DNA from: Megalobrama amblycephala
Lineage: Eukaryota; Chordata; Actinopteri; Cypriniformes; Xenocyprididae
NCBI RefSeq assembly: GCF_018812025.1
Contig: NC_063061.1
Location: 30,691,986-30,755,985 of the forward strand
Length of the DNA: 64,000 nt
Reading direction: 5' to 3'
The notes under the pieces were generated by a model that saw nothing but the letters and a program-made list of their open reading frames with translations, searched no databases and had not been told where the DNA came from. The number at the start of each line of letters is the position of its first letter. Position 1 is the first letter of the stretch. The translations under genes and the position numbers were made by a program. This document shows positions 21,801 through 30,581 of this stretch, piece by piece.

Positions 21801-22306
21801 GATGGTGAGTAAATAATGAAAAAATTTTAATTTTTGCGTGAACTATCCCTTTAACAGTAAAATAAAAGAGGTTAACCTGTCTCTGTCCAGGTATACTCCT
21901 CTGTCTGAGTCTCAGCATCCACTTTCTCCCTCTCTCTTTTCTTTCGCTCATGGATTTCTGCACTCAGTTTGTCAACCTAAATCACAGAGATCAAAAGCAA
22001 CATATTTATCATAATGTTATCAACAATGTTCTTGTGCTGGCAAGTTTTGAGAGTACACCAATCATAAAAAATAGCCTAAAAATGTAACCGTCATGTTTTC
22101 ACCTGCTGTCTGAGATCTTCATTGTAGCTTTCTGTGGTCTTTTGAAGTCGTTCGCTTTGGCTGAGCTGTTTCTGTAACTTCTGAAGTTCATCCTTACATG
22201 CCTTCAGCTCCTGTCGCAGCGCCTCTGCTTGTGATTTCAAAGACACAAGTTCTGCTTGCAAACCCTGATCATTGGGTTCAGAGTCTGGTTTTCCTTCTGC
22301 AGCCAT
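9200..22306 (-). CDS. aggf1: AGGF1 orthologue: angiogenic factor with G-patch and FHA domains
   Basis: Fifteen coding exons with GT-AG borders and consistent phases, in transcript order: 22306-22103, 21976-21877, 21301-21114, 19932-19795, 19693-19493, 19141-19082, 15430-14920, 14751-14649, 14565-14514, 12458-12357, 12257-12092, 11966-11887, 9845-9718, 9596-9497, 9406-9200 (stop TGA at 9202-9200). They total 2340 bp, 779 residues; the human protein is about 714. Domain order is coiled coil (1-100), Tyr-rich segment, OCRE (about 190-240), RS-rich linker (298-440), FHA (about 470-585) and G-patch (about 686-735). This order is diagnostic of AGGF1, described in the family as an angiogenesis-promoting protein that is also linked to RNA processing through OCRE and G-patch. 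Start chosen: first ATG after the exon-2 acceptor (gcaATGGct). The gene appears intact. The FHA donor after residue 501 (ccg|gtcggt) is weak, but phase demands it. Confidence 0.95.
9718..9845 (-). CDS. aggf1: aggf1 exon 14: linker before the G-patch
   Basis: It encodes [20 protein letters not shown] and a following basic stretch ending DDAPASVHV, a conserved AGGF1 linker. Three GT dinucleotides occur at the 3' edge (catgtgtacgtaac). Only the middle one, cut after catgt, keeps frame with the next exon (GTT, Val678, then EIGDENKG), so the low edge is set at 9718. Confidence 0.9.
10030..10694 (-). mobile_element. TTAA-type MITE copy in aggf1 intron 13 (AGGTG family)
   Basis: Read on the minus strand it begins aaaggtgatatatataatg, continues acaagatgtaatataagtct, and then gaatgtgtctgtgaagtttc and agctcaaaatacccca. 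These words recur at 30582, 45710, 54640 and 58145. The far part (gacatcacaaaccc, ccccgcccccgag) is a different interior, so this copy is a subfamily variant. It lies in the intron between 9846 and 11886. The plus-strand frame at 10260-10601 is a by-product. Confidence 0.7.
11170..11480 (+). repeat. Interspersed repeat (actaaaactaaaa family), unsplit copy
   Basis: It has the same word order as the repeat at 7290-8330: gttaactaaaactaaaacc, attacttgaaataaaata, ttgccaaagcaacacttctc, actaaaactttaaaatt, aaacagaaaat, atattaacaaaa. It retains an unoccupied TTAA at 11414-11417, at the place where the 7290 copy is interrupted. It lies inside aggf1 intron 13. Confidence 0.7.
11887..11966 (-). CDS. aggf1: aggf1 exon 13: basic helix after FHA
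   Basis: It encodes [20 protein letters not shown] followed by KVKYGLK. The conserved KVKYGL motif follows a charged helix typical of AGGF1. Entry is in phase 1 from exon 12 (S|G) and exit is in phase 0 at lysine before gtaagt. Confidence 0.92.
12092..14751 (-). CDS. aggf1: aggf1 exons 9-12: FHA domain
   Basis: Exons 14751-14649, 14565-14514, 12458-12357 and 12257-12092 form the FHA domain. Signature residues are present: G-R at 501-502 (TIGR), S520-H521 (SHAEVYF), N542 in QGSQNGT, and N547-G548. The domain closes with [17 protein letters not shown] and a Cys pair in DTCDGC. FHA domains usually bind phosphothreonine; the conserved Arg, Ser and Asn suggest this one is competent. The FHA intron 12459-14513 carries a CA repeat, a poly-A tract and MITEs. 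Confidence 0.94.
12465..12519. repeat. (CA)n microsatellite
   Basis: An uninterrupted AC run of about 55 bases that starts 7 bases beyond the aggf1 exon 11 acceptor, on the intron side. On the sense (minus) strand it reads (GT)n leading to gtgtatatag|tcc, so it doubles as the upstream context of this splice acceptor. Confidence 0.95.
12726..13075 (+). repeat. Interspersed repeat (TTCTTGAGCAGCAAATC family) with poly-A
   Basis: It contains the family words tgttcaaaagtttgagatca, cagcaaggtgcattaaa, tttcttgagcagcaaatcag and aggatcatgtgacactgaag in order, as at 35985, 38040 and (inverted) 15890 and 32150. A pure A tract of about 37 bases is embedded at 12874-12910. It lies in aggf1 intron 10. Confidence 0.75.
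13455..14370. mobile_element. Nested MITEs: TTAA-type copy inserted in an older Angel-like fragment
   Basis: The inner copy runs about 13526-14271, from aaaggataagttcactttc to gtaaactaatcc. The outer pieces (aaccactgcagtcacatgga on the left; tttctggaccttatg and gaaggtcttacggg on the right) belong to the right half of an Angel-like palindrome and are continuous once the inner copy is removed. The inner copy keeps an intact ggggttaataaaggcc at about 13761, used as the empty-site reference for 58126. All of it is in aggf1 intron 10. Confidence 0.65.
14920..15430 (-). CDS. aggf1: aggf1 exon 8: RS-rich and acidic linker
   Basis: This 511-bp exon encodes residues 298-467. It opens with [19 protein letters not shown] and then a basic Arg-Ser region with [14 protein letters not shown] and [12 protein letters not shown] motifs and two HSDD repeats. 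It turns acidic ([20 protein letters not shown]) before the FHA domain. The RS stretch resembles the low-complexity tails of splicing factors, which fits the OCRE and G-patch modules. Overlapping frames on both strands are longer-looking artefacts of the biased codons. Acceptor ctgacag|gac and donor gaag|gtgagg fix the edges and phase. Confidence 0.92.
15846..15882. repeat. (TA)n microsatellite
   Basis: About 37 bases of alternating AT in aggf1 intron 7, directly before an inverted copy of the TTCTTGAGCAGCAAATC repeat. Confidence 0.95.
15885..16140 (-). repeat. Interspersed repeat (TTCTTGAGCAGCAAATC family), inverted
   Basis: It reads ttcagcatcattactccagt, cttcagtgtcacatgatcct, then tatgctgatttgctgctcaa, the reverse complement of the copies at 12726 and 35985, and ends near ccaaacctttgaacagtag. 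Confidence 0.8.
17342..18495. mobile_element. hAT-type element, third nesting level
   Basis: The left end TAGAGCTGTAACAATATGCG and the right end (complement TAGGGGTGTAACGATACGC) are flanked by a perfect 8-bp duplication CCGTATAC (17334-17341 and 18496-18503). A second, orphan left end TAGGGGTGTAACGA at about 17513 has no matching duplication and suggests an internal rearrangement or a further relic. Confidence 0.9.
17718..18195. mobile_element. hAT-like MITE, fourth nesting level
   Basis: The left end TAGGGGCTGTTCACATATTG and the right end complement (TAGGGGCCGTTCACATATCG) give a long, well-matched inverted repeat. The interior is GC-rich (gcggtcgcgacgcgcatgc, ggtgcggccgcgcc), unlike its surroundings. 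No clear 8-bp duplication remains (ctttaagc against ttcataat), so the superfamily is inferred from the ends. Confidence 0.75.
19082..19141 (-). CDS. aggf1: aggf1 exon 7: short linker exon
   Basis: It encodes 20 residues ([20 protein letters not shown]). The donor is gga|gtaaga, which keeps phase 0 into exon 8. A downstream alternative, gag|gtacgc, would break the frame. The next 3.65-kb intron holds the four nested hAT-like elements. Confidence 0.85.
19493..19932 (-). CDS. aggf1: aggf1 exons 5-6: OCRE aromatic repeat module
   Basis: Exons 19932-19795 and 19693-19493 encode residues 165-277. Aromatic repeats [20 protein letters not shown] and [20 protein letters not shown] form the OCRE (octamer repeat) domain found in AGGF1 and in the splicing regulators RBM5 and RBM10. 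A charged linker with [10 protein letters not shown] follows. Both exons are in phase 0. Confidence 0.95.
20000..21100. other. aggf1 intron 4 with diverged TTTTGGCCATATTT-like repeats
   Basis: The interval repeats the words ttttggccatattttag, tttggctatattt and gattattttgg in degenerate form about every 40-60 bp from about 20000 to 20890. It looks like an old, decayed tandem repeat. An A18 tract lies near 20471. No coding signal. Confidence 0.55.
21114..21301 (-). CDS. aggf1: aggf1 exon 4: Tyr-rich and acidic segment
   Basis: It encodes residues 102-164. A Tyr-rich start ([18 protein letters not shown]) is followed by a Glu/Gln-rich acidic stretch ending SSDFPQTE. Tyr-rich sequences precede OCRE in the family. 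Acceptor aaacag|at and donor gag|gtatga fit phases 1 and 0. Confidence 0.92.
21365..21853. mobile_element. Angel-like MITE in aggf1 intron 3
   Basis: The left end, agggttagttcacccaaaaa, and the right end, ttttgcgtgaactatccct, are inverted. Internal halves (catcatttactcac; gatggtgagtaaataatg) mirror each other. It lies only 24 bp from the donor of exon 3 (21877). Confidence 0.8.
21877..21976 (-). CDS. aggf1: aggf1 exon 3: end of coiled coil
   Basis: It encodes [20 protein letters not shown] and then [13 protein letters not shown], completing the N-terminal charged coiled coil. Phase 0 in, phase 1 out; the split codon GAT is completed in exon 4. Confidence 0.92.
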
Positions 22307-22323
22307 TGCTGAGGATGTTCTAC
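22103..22323 (-). CDS. aggf1: aggf1 exon 2: start codon and coiled coil
   Basis: The ATG at 22306-22304 follows 17 bases of 5' UTR after the acceptor ttttag|gtag. Residues 1-68 run [20 protein letters not shown] and then a heptad-rich helix ([20 protein letters not shown] and on) that predicts a coiled coil. Donor cag|gtgaaa. Confidence 0.93.
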
Positions 22324-22812
22324 CTAAAATGTAGATTAGAATAAGAAAGTACAGTTGACTAAAAATAAAATATTCTCATTTTTTAGATTCAAATCACCAT
22401 GTAATACATGTTACATATAGTAATACACCACAGAAGTTTTTACCAATTAAGTTTTTCTCTTACAGGTCATTTAATTTGTCTCTATATTCAATCTAAATCT
22501 GAGAAAAAAATAATTCTTAAAAACAGGCCTTTAAACGTGAAAATATAGCTACATTTATATAGTTCAGGAAGTGAGCTCTTATCATATTTGGGCATCAAAA
22601 GATTTGAAAAATAACTAGATCAACCAATCAGTGAAGGACACGGTGAATATGCATAAACTGAAAAAATTAAACGACCATAAGCAAAACAATCAAACAAATG
22701 ACTCCTCTAATTTTATATTCAGCATAAGAAGATATAACAATAGTATGTTAATAAACAGATAAGTTATGTTTTGTATTAGGAAACGTGTGATTTTATTGCA
22801 CATTATCCTCAC

Positions 22813-23000
22813 CGATTTAAACCACCCGTTTTCTCTGCGCGTTCCCAGATTTCCTGCGCGCGCGTCAATCTGCAAATCAAAGATAAACATCATATGACCA
22901 GCTTGCATTGGACACATATTCGTGTAGAAGTTTGTGTTATCGTAAAGTGCGTTACAGGGAACAAACGCGATGAACTTTAGTCCCACTTCAACGGACGCTG
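22813..23000 (-). other. aggf1: aggf1 5' untranslated exon
   Basis: A minus-strand donor, tcg|gtgagg, at 22812 closes a CpG-containing segment (ccgcgcgcgc-type words near 22855). This is the likely non-coding first exon. An alternative acceptor-like tttgcag|att near 22873 allows another arrangement. An upstream frame (MTSQSESMAASVEVGLKF...) runs through it but joins exon 2 out of frame with aggf1. The transcription start is not fixed. Confidence 0.55.
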
Positions 23001-23009
23001 CCATACTTT

Positions 23010-23060
23010 CACTTTGTGATGTCATGGCTTACTTACTACTGCGTCACTTCCGCTTTTTCT
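23010..23060 (-). promoter_or_regulatory. aggf1 promoter: ETS and CRE-like sites
   Basis: Read on the minus strand, gcggaagtgacgca (23052-23039) is an ETS core (GGAAGTG) abutting a CRE-like half-site, and tgacatca (23025-23018) is one base from a full CRE. TATA is absent. Such paired sites are common in housekeeping promoters; function here is inferred. Confidence 0.5.
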
Positions 23061-24049
23061 AGAGCACCACAGCACCCCTAGTGTAGAACTCTGTCACCAA
23101 AATGTTTGGCTAATACAGCTTTTTCTTTTTCAATATGCGAATAAATAAACCATTTAAAGACTTACAGTTGCCCATGATTTACAATCAAAATGTGTAAGTA
23201 TGCTTATGTAGCCTATAATATAAACAAAACCATTCTGTAAGAGCTGCAAATACAAATACAACACATTAAAATAATTTGTAAAGATCTGTTTCAACCTTAA
23301 TCGGTTACAAAGTGTCTAAGAAGAAAATTAGTCTGAAACCTAAAGGACTGCATGAGGCCTGATTCAATAAAATATAAATATATAAATAAATTCACCTTTT
23401 TTTCCCTCAAGTGACCCCTTTAAAGGGTTAGTTCACCCAAAAATGAAAATTCTGTCATTAATTACTCTCCCTCATGCCGTTCCACACCCAGAAGACCTTC
23501 GTTAATCTTCAGAACACAAATTAAGATATTTCAGTTGAAATCTGATGGCTCCGTGAGGCCTGCATAGCCAGCAATGACATTTCCTCTCTCAAGATCCATT
23601 AATGTACTAAAAACATATTTAAATCAGTTCATGTGAGTACAGTGGTTCAATATTTATATTATAAAGCGACGAGAATATTTTTGGTGCGGCAAAAAAACAA
23701 AATAACGACTTATATAGTGATGGCCGATTTCAAGCTTCGGAGCGCTTTGAATCAGTGTATCGAATCATGATTCAGATCGCGTGTCAAACTGCCAACGGCT
23801 GAAATCACGTGACTTTGGTGCTCCGAACAGCAGATTCGATACACTGATTCATCTGTGCTCCGAAGCTTCATGAAGCAGTGTTTTGAAATCGGCCATCACT
23901 ATATAAGTTGTTATTTTGTTTTTTTTGGCGCTCCAAAAATATTCTCGTCGCTTTATAATATTAATATTGAACCACTGTACTCACATGAACTGATTTAAAT
24001 ATGTTTTTTAGTACCTTTATGGATCTTGAGAGAGGAAGTGTCATTGCTC

Positions 24050-25328
24050 CCCACATGGAAAGAACCTATATGTGGATATATGCGCATATATGAAACCTAT
24101 ATGCAGTGTATATGTACATATATGCTGCATATATGCACATATATGATAATATATATGCTGCATATATGCGCATATATACTGCATATATGCTATATATATG
24201 CTGCATATATGCGTATATATACTGCATATATGTGTATATGCAGTATATATAAATAAAAAAATAAAAAGTATATATGCCACATATAGGCAAAATTGAGGTG
24301 CATATATGTGCATATACAGGAAATATAGGTCTCCTGTATTGCTTCTTCATATCCATATATATGCCCTATACATACAAGATATGTCTTCTATATAGCTAAT
24401 GGCAGGATCTGGTCATTTTGTAGCTCATATCTCATTTTTGACTGTCATACATGATGCCTAGCTCATATTTTCTATTATCAAGGCAAAAACTAAGAATTAA
24501 CGAAAAAAATTATGCAAGAACTTATGTATGTGCGAATGTAGCAGTTATGTATTTAGGCAATTATTTTGTGATTCCACTTGCCATGACCATATTTGGGGTT
24601 TCCTGCCGCCATGCTGACTTGGGGTGTTGACGCACTTTGCTGCTTCCCAGTCTGCATGAGACATCACAGCGGTAGGTCGCACAAAGTTTTTGCGGTGATT
24701 CAATTAAGGCCATGTTTCATGTAACAGCTGAATTCACATGATATATTAGTATGATTGTAATCCAAAACCCCTCTGTGATGTACATTCAGATGTTTCGTTG
24801 ATTATTTTTCTTTACTTAAGTTACTTTTAATATCTCTCTTTCTCAGCGTTGTGCGTTGCTGCCGCATGCTGTTTGTATGCTGCACAAGTCCTCATATATT
24901 GCCATTTGTGTTATACAGAATAAAGTGAGGACCTGATGGCAAGATTTTTCGCAGTCTGTCTTTGATTACGACAAAACGCAGAAAACACACCGCTACACGA
25001 ACACGTGAAATTGGTCCCACATGGAAAAAAACCTATATAAACATATATGTTTCAATATAGGTTTTGATATAGGTTTTACATATATGTGACATATATAAAA
25101 TTGGCCGTTTTCCTATATTATGTGTACATATATGTGTATATATATATGTGTGTACATATATGTGTACATATATGTGTACATATATGTGTGCATATATGTA
25201 CATATATGTACATATATGTACATATAATATAGGAAAACGGCCAATTTTATATATGTCACACATATGTAAAACCTATATCAAAACCTATATTGAAACATAT
25301 ATGTTTATATAGGTTTTTTCCATGTGGG
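24050..25328. mobile_element. Inserted element with CCCACATGG ends and TATATG-palindrome interior
   Basis: The left end CCCACATGGAAAGAACCTAT and the right end (complement CCCACATGGAAAAAACCTAT) are inverted. From 24062 to about 24330 it is built of nested tatatgcgcatata and tatatgctgcatata palindromes. A unique middle (24370-25010) contains no recognised gene. Its last 313 bp are a second, complete hairpin (25016-25328) with the same ends. The target duplication is unclear, so no superfamily is assigned. Confidence 0.65.
25016..25328. repeat. Near-perfect 313-bp hairpin
   Basis: The left arm (acctatataaacatatatg, caatataggttttgat, aaaattggccgttttcctat) is mirrored by the right arm (ataggaaaacggccaatttt and on) around a core of tgtacatata units near 25126-25215. 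Both ends read CCCACATGG outward. Confidence 0.85.
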
Positions 25329-25479
25329 TCCCTATGGAGGCCTCACGGAGCCATCGGATTTCAACAAAAATATCTTAATTTGTGTTACGAAGATTAGCGA
25401 AGGTCTTACGGGTGTGGAACGGCATCTGGGTGAGAAATAAATGACATTATTTTCATTTTTGGGTGAACTTACCCTTTAA

Positions 25480-26385
25480 ATTGGCCTCTGTGTTGTTTTA
25501 AATAAAGCATCTACTTTATTGGCTAAGAAACATATCTGAAATATTGATTTGATTTTGGGCAGCAGAGGGCAGTACAGGCAAGTAAAATTACACTCCATCT
25601 TTAGTTTCAGAGAGAAGTTTAAAAATCTTCTGAACAAACTGATTTCTCTGTGTTGAATGTCACCATCTTCCAGTCTAAAAAGTTCTGAGTTTGGAAGCCA
25701 AACTGTCTGTGACGTCCCTCATTAAGCACTTCTATTCAGGATATGAGACTAAATCAAATTAAAACTGCGTTTATTCTAACACCTGTGTCAGGCAGCAAGG
25801 TGAAGAAGATGAGGCCACAGGTGCATTTAATATGAAAGAAGCTTAGCGCCGTAATAGACAGGAAATAAAAGAGTGACAGCTTGAGGAAATCAAGGGGGAA
25901 GGGTTTGCTTTCCCTCTCACCGCTTACATGCTTCTGTCGCCTAAGGCGTTAGCTAATTGGCATTTGCATCAAGAGCATAAGAAGGCTTAACGGAAGTACT
26001 GACACATTCCTTGTTAGACAAAACTGCAAACTTCATGTAAACAAGATCTGTGAGACAGAAACTTAATAATTTACAAAAGCAGGATGTTCATCACATAAAG
26101 GAAGTGTTTATTAGATTACTCCACTACAGTCAGAGTTGTAACTTCATTACGTTGACAGGTTGAGAACTTGTCATGAGTGTCACGCAGATAAGCACATACA
26201 CACTCATTCAGCGCACACACTAACAGCTGACACTGATGACAGAATGTGTGAGTGTCATGATGACCCACAAGTAAACCCTTCCCGTAAACAGTACATTACA
26301 GTAAACCATCCATCTCTCTTAACTTATGCAATATTTGCATATCATTTTACTTTGTAGCATTAGCTATGAGCATAAAAGTGGTATT
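25480..26385. other. Intergenic DNA without recognised feature
   Basis: Moderate base composition with no repeat family seen elsewhere in the window and no exon-like frame with splice sites. The frame at 26160-26357 is not protein-like. Confidence 0.4.
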
Positions 26386-26389
26386 TGTT

Positions 26390-26960
26390 AAGTCAAAATT
26401 CGACACAACACCAGAAGTAATTTTTCCATTCATTTCTCCCATAAGGATTTTTAAAAAAGACTTCATTAAAGCATTTTAAAACATGAACCAAACCCACCAG
26501 CTATGAGGTGAATCATAACATTACAAACTTTGATTTGAATCAAAAAAAAAAAAAAAAAAGCCAATTTGAAAATTGGACAAAAATAGAAAGATAGCCTACA
26601 AGACAAGGCTTTGGGAAAAACTACAATCCCATGAAGCATTGTGAACCGCATAATCGAATAAAAAAACGATGGTGAAATATGAAACTACTAATTTACAAAT
26701 TTTGAATTTTAAAACAATACATTTTAAGTTTATCGCAAAATATGCACATATATGTATGTTTTTTCAGAGTATGGGGGAACGACTTGAGCCACGTCCTTTG
26801 AGGTGCTTCACGGGAGTGGGCGGAGCAAACAAGATCTTTTGGCAGGTTTTGCTTGTTTCGACTCTGATTGGTGGAATTTTCTGTACAGCACCATGGGTAA
26901 TGTAGTTTTTCACCACAAATTCCACCGTTAATTATTTTAAAACTAAGTTGAAATAATGCG
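26390..26960 (+). repeat. Interspersed repeat (TACCCATGGTGC family), plus copy
   Basis: Ordered blocks are ttccattcatttctcccata, ccagctatgaggtgaatcat, ctacaatcccatgaagcatt, cacgggagtgggcggagc, tctgattggtggaattttct and atgggtaatgtagtttttca. All recur in inverted order at 43250-44215. A17 tract near 26540. Confidence 0.75.
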
Positions 26961-27010
26961 GGCTAAGGCCTTCAAGAGAAGCAAATGTTATTGATTAATA
27001 ACCTAGAAAA

Positions 27011-27755
27011 GCCTCGTACACACCGGGACAAATATCGCGCACACTTGTCGCCAGCGTTTTTCAAGACGTTTTTCGTGTTCATACCCAATCGATTTTCATG
27101 GCAATGCGCCGAGTGAACGTGCAAATTCACTCCCTGACAGTATATGGTGCTTGTGCTGAACGGTAGTGCAAATAAACATATTTATGATATAAAATTAAAG
27201 ATATAAAATGGCATATGGCATATACACGACATGAGAAGATGGTAGTCAGAAACGGTAGTGCAAATAAGTCACAATGAGAGTAGTGCAAGTGAACGGTAGT
27301 GCAAAGAAACATATTTATGAAATAGACATTCTCAACTATATTTCTTGAAATGTAAAAGAAAAAAAAAAACAATAAAAATACAGAAATAAAATGTAAATAA
27401 ATATAATACACATCTAGTATTGGTGTGGCCAAGAACTGGCAGAGCACCCATAGTTTGTAGGGGTCTTCTTCGTCTACTTACTTCCTCAATGTGTGCTCGG
27501 CAAGACCGTTTTGTGCTTGAGCGCCACCAAGTCATGTTTACCTGTAACTTCAGCAGCTCCAGGCACGTGAACAAAAGCGGCAATCTCATTGGTCGGCCAG
27601 TTTTAAACGCGGTGTCAAACACAAAAAAAGAATGTTTTTTTTAAAAAATGGCGCTTTTACGCCTGCCGTTTTTCGCGTCGGAGCCCTTTGTTTAGTCATG
27701 AGGCGTTAAACGGCGCCGATAGTTGCGCGCGATATTCGTCCCGGTGTGTACAGGC
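27011..27755. mobile_element. Inverted-repeat DNA element (GTACACACCGGGAC ends)
   Basis: The left end, gtacacaccgggacaaatat followed by cgcgc, and the right end, gcgcgcgatattcgtcccgg followed by tgtgtac, are long inverted repeats about 745 bp apart. The interior contains repeats of acggtagtgcaaat and an Alu-like A tract near 27360. The target duplication is unclear. No transposase frame. Confidence 0.7.
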
Positions 27756-27779
27756 CTTAAGGCTGTCTTTAAAGGTTCA

Positions 27780-29400
27780 TAAATTATTGTTAAAAATAGT
27801 TTAAAAAAGGATTTTTTATTTTTATTGTCCTGCCCTCACACAACATCTCAGAGAAGAGATGTCATTTTGAATGTCATTTTTGATTAATAATAAAAATAAT
27901 AATAATAATATGAGCACATCATTTATAATAAACACTGCAGTATTCAAAAAACAAGAATTGTTTTGATTTCATGACTTTAAACCACCACTAACCCTAAATA
28001 TTGACCTTTATGCATAAATCAACATGCTTTGTTTGTGCTACAAACATGAATAATACCTCAAACCATACAGTTATATTTTTCTAAACAATCACACTTACAT
28101 TTTATCCCTTAAGGTGCAGTCACATTTAGCGAAGTTTCATTGTAATTTCGTGGGCAAAAAAAGATCCGCTGTCAATTTTAAATAATGTATCAATGAATTC
28201 TCTATGAATTTCCATCAACGACCCACTGAGAAATCTTTAGCTCTAATGCAAAATCCCAGATAGTGTGGCTTCCTATTAAAATGACCTGATTTTGCCTGCA
28301 AAAAAATGTTACCCCACCTAATGGGCGAAACAAAATATCATAGAGACATGGAGGTGGGCTATTTTAGGTCAGTAAGGAGCAACCACACAGAACACCTTAG
28401 CAACCAGATAGCAATGCCCTAGCAACCACCTACAACTTTTGGACAGGCAAAAATCACTCAAGTTTTCTTCGTTATATAAAAATTGAGTTAATTGCTTTAC
28501 CATGTTTGATACATCTGAACTTCTACTACATCATGTACATGATTGCAACCATGAAACGAGAGGGAATGGACATGGCTGCATAAATGTCACCAGTGCCATT
28601 TGAAAACTATAAAATAATGTAAAGATTTTTGCATCATTGAGTCAGAGGTCAAAATGTGCTTGCATCCAAGATAAACCCTGCAGTGTTTGTGTGACCTCAG
28701 GTCTCTAAACACTAGATCAACTACCAGCCATCTGAGATAAATCTCAGCAATGGATAACGGATTAATTTTTTTTTTTTTTTTCCAAGATTGTGCTATCAAA
28801 TAAACAATTACAAAAAGAAATAAGGGAAGCCGCAGGGATAAACATAGACACAGATCAGATATGATCTGCCTCATTCTCATATTCCGCGCACCAAGAATTC
28901 AATCAGCGTTTGTTTGTGCATGGAATTGCTGCTTGTTGTAGTGTCATAAATGACAAAAGATTCCTGTTGTGCACTCGGATTCAAAATGCAAATGCCCTTT
29001 CTGATGAGCTCAGCGCGTCGGGGCTGTTGCACCGTTTTGCAGAGAAGAGATTAGCCTGTGTGTGTTTGTGAGGAAGAGTGTGAATGGGTTTGTCGGTGCA
29101 AGGCATGTGTATGTGTGTAGGGAGAATATGTTTATTCTGCTCTGAGCCAAGCATATCATGCTTCTGTGAATGTGTGTGTGTGTGTCTCTGTGTGTGTGAA
29201 GTATCATACACACAAGGGAAAGCTCTGCAGGACTTGCATTATGATGACATGGAGTTGTGCGTAACAACAACGTCATCCTGGCGAGGAACAGCTCTCCAAA
29301 AAACACAAAGCGTTAAGAGATAATATCACACCATACAGCTCATATTCCCCACTATCAGAACTTACATCAGTTTTTCCAGTCCCTCTCTAATATTTGTTAT
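27780..29400. other. Intergenic DNA with short simple repeats
   Basis: It holds an (ata)n run near 27890-27912, an ag-rich unique stretch, a poly-T tract near 28768-28782 and GT-rich tracts around 29060-29200. No gene or RNA was recognised. Frames on the minus strand over the GT tracts are low-complexity. Confidence 0.4.
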
Positions 29401-29409
29401 TTGAGAATA

Positions 29410-29735
29410 CTGTAGGGTTATTATAGTTAACTAAACATAAAATCATAAAAAAAAACATTTTTGTAAAAAAAATTAAATAAGATCAAATAAACTTATTTTA
29501 TTTCTGCTTGTTGCTAAAGCAATTCATTGATGTGCTAAAATTACTAAAACTGAAATAAAAAATGGATAAAAACTGTACAGACATTTAAAAAAAAAAAAAA
29601 AAAAAACAGTAACTAATAAAAATGACAAAAGCACACAACAATGACTAAAACTTTAACAAAAAGTAAAAAGAAAACAGAAAATACAAAAATAAAAACCTAA
29701 TAATAGTATCTCAATGATACTGAAATAACACTGTA
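29410..29735 (+). repeat. Interspersed repeat (actaaaactaaaa family), unsplit copy
   Basis: It begins gggttattatagttaactaa and contains gactaaaactttaac and aaacagaaaatac. It is the third copy of the family at 7290 and 11170, with an unoccupied TTAA at 29653-29656. Confidence 0.65.
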
Positions 29736-29894
29736 GAGCCATTATCAGATCTCTTCATGGCTTAAATTTCAGCAACAAATTTCGCAAATAAAAAAGGTTA
29801 TTCTTATAGCTCAGTTTCATGTTTATAACAATAAAAAATATCAGTATTTTTTGTAGTAGTATTCTTTTGTTTTTACCTGAGAAGCACAACTACT

Positions 29895-30170
29895 TGGGCT
29901 CAAACACTAAAGGGAGCCGATTACACAACAGCGTTTTCAACTAAAATGTAAAGCTTTTTATGCGTTTTGGCCGTTCGTTTACACGACAATGACGTTTTGT
30001 TTTGGGGGCCTGAAAAATCAAACTGAAAACGGGTTTCTCCGTGTACACTACAAAAGTGTGAATTAGTGAAAACGGGGTGTTGCTGTACACGTCCTCAAAA
30101 GTGAAGCCAAAGCATTTCGATCGCTCCTGGTGGCTGGATGCAGTATAGGTCATAAACTCCGCCCTTTCTA
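29895..30170 (+). repeat. Repeat fragment (gcgttttggccgttc family)
   Basis: The words acagcgttttcaactaaaat, tttttatgcgttttggccgt and acacgacaatgacgttttg are matched in inverted orientation at about 45525-45625 (aacgaccaaaacgcataaaa, agttgaaaacagtgtcgtg). Probably a hAT-like MITE end. Confidence 0.6.
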
Positions 30171-30581
30171 TGTAAACAAATGGCACGTGAGACAAACTAA
30201 ACAACTAAATTACACTTCAAAATAAATTTGTTCCAAAGATGGTTTCTGTCGTTTAGGCAGTTCAAGGGTTCGTTTTTAAATAAGTTTGGTTTTAGTTAGT
30301 TATTTGATGCCGTAAAACTGGGTGTGACGTCGTGATATGTGCTTAGTAGTTGCATTTACCTTAACAAGCCTTATGTTGTACTACAATCAGCAGACATTAA
30401 AATTGGAGCAGTCAGGGCACTTAAAAAAAGTTGAGGGGCATGTGGTGGCGAGTATATCCAAGAGCTTCAGCTCATACTACGCAGACTCGGGCTCCGAACA
30501 ATGTAATTAGCGCAATATGTCACTTCTCTACAATGGAAGAGAGTAAAGGTGAGTCGTCCATTTTTTTTTCTATTGCCTTTA

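Larger units (their letters stand above)
23424..25475. mobile_element. Angel-like palindromic MITE, interrupted
   Basis: The left end, agggttagttcacccaaaaa, follows TTAA (23420-23423). The right end, ttttgggtgaacttaccct, precedes TTAA (25476-25479). The arms match the copy at 7497, with the same words atggccgatttc, accactgtactcacatgaac and tggatcttgagag. The right arm is broken at about 24050 by a 1.28-kb insertion ending at 25328, after which tatggaggcctcac resumes. Confidence 0.8.

Noticed and set aside
22690..23025. Independent protein-coding gene in the aggf1 5' exon
   Set aside because: The frame ends in AT-rich intron sequence and does not join exon 2 in frame; treated as a possible uORF only.
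24026..24356. Tyr/Ile/Cys-rich frames on both strands
   Set aside because: These are translations of the TATATG palindrome tract.
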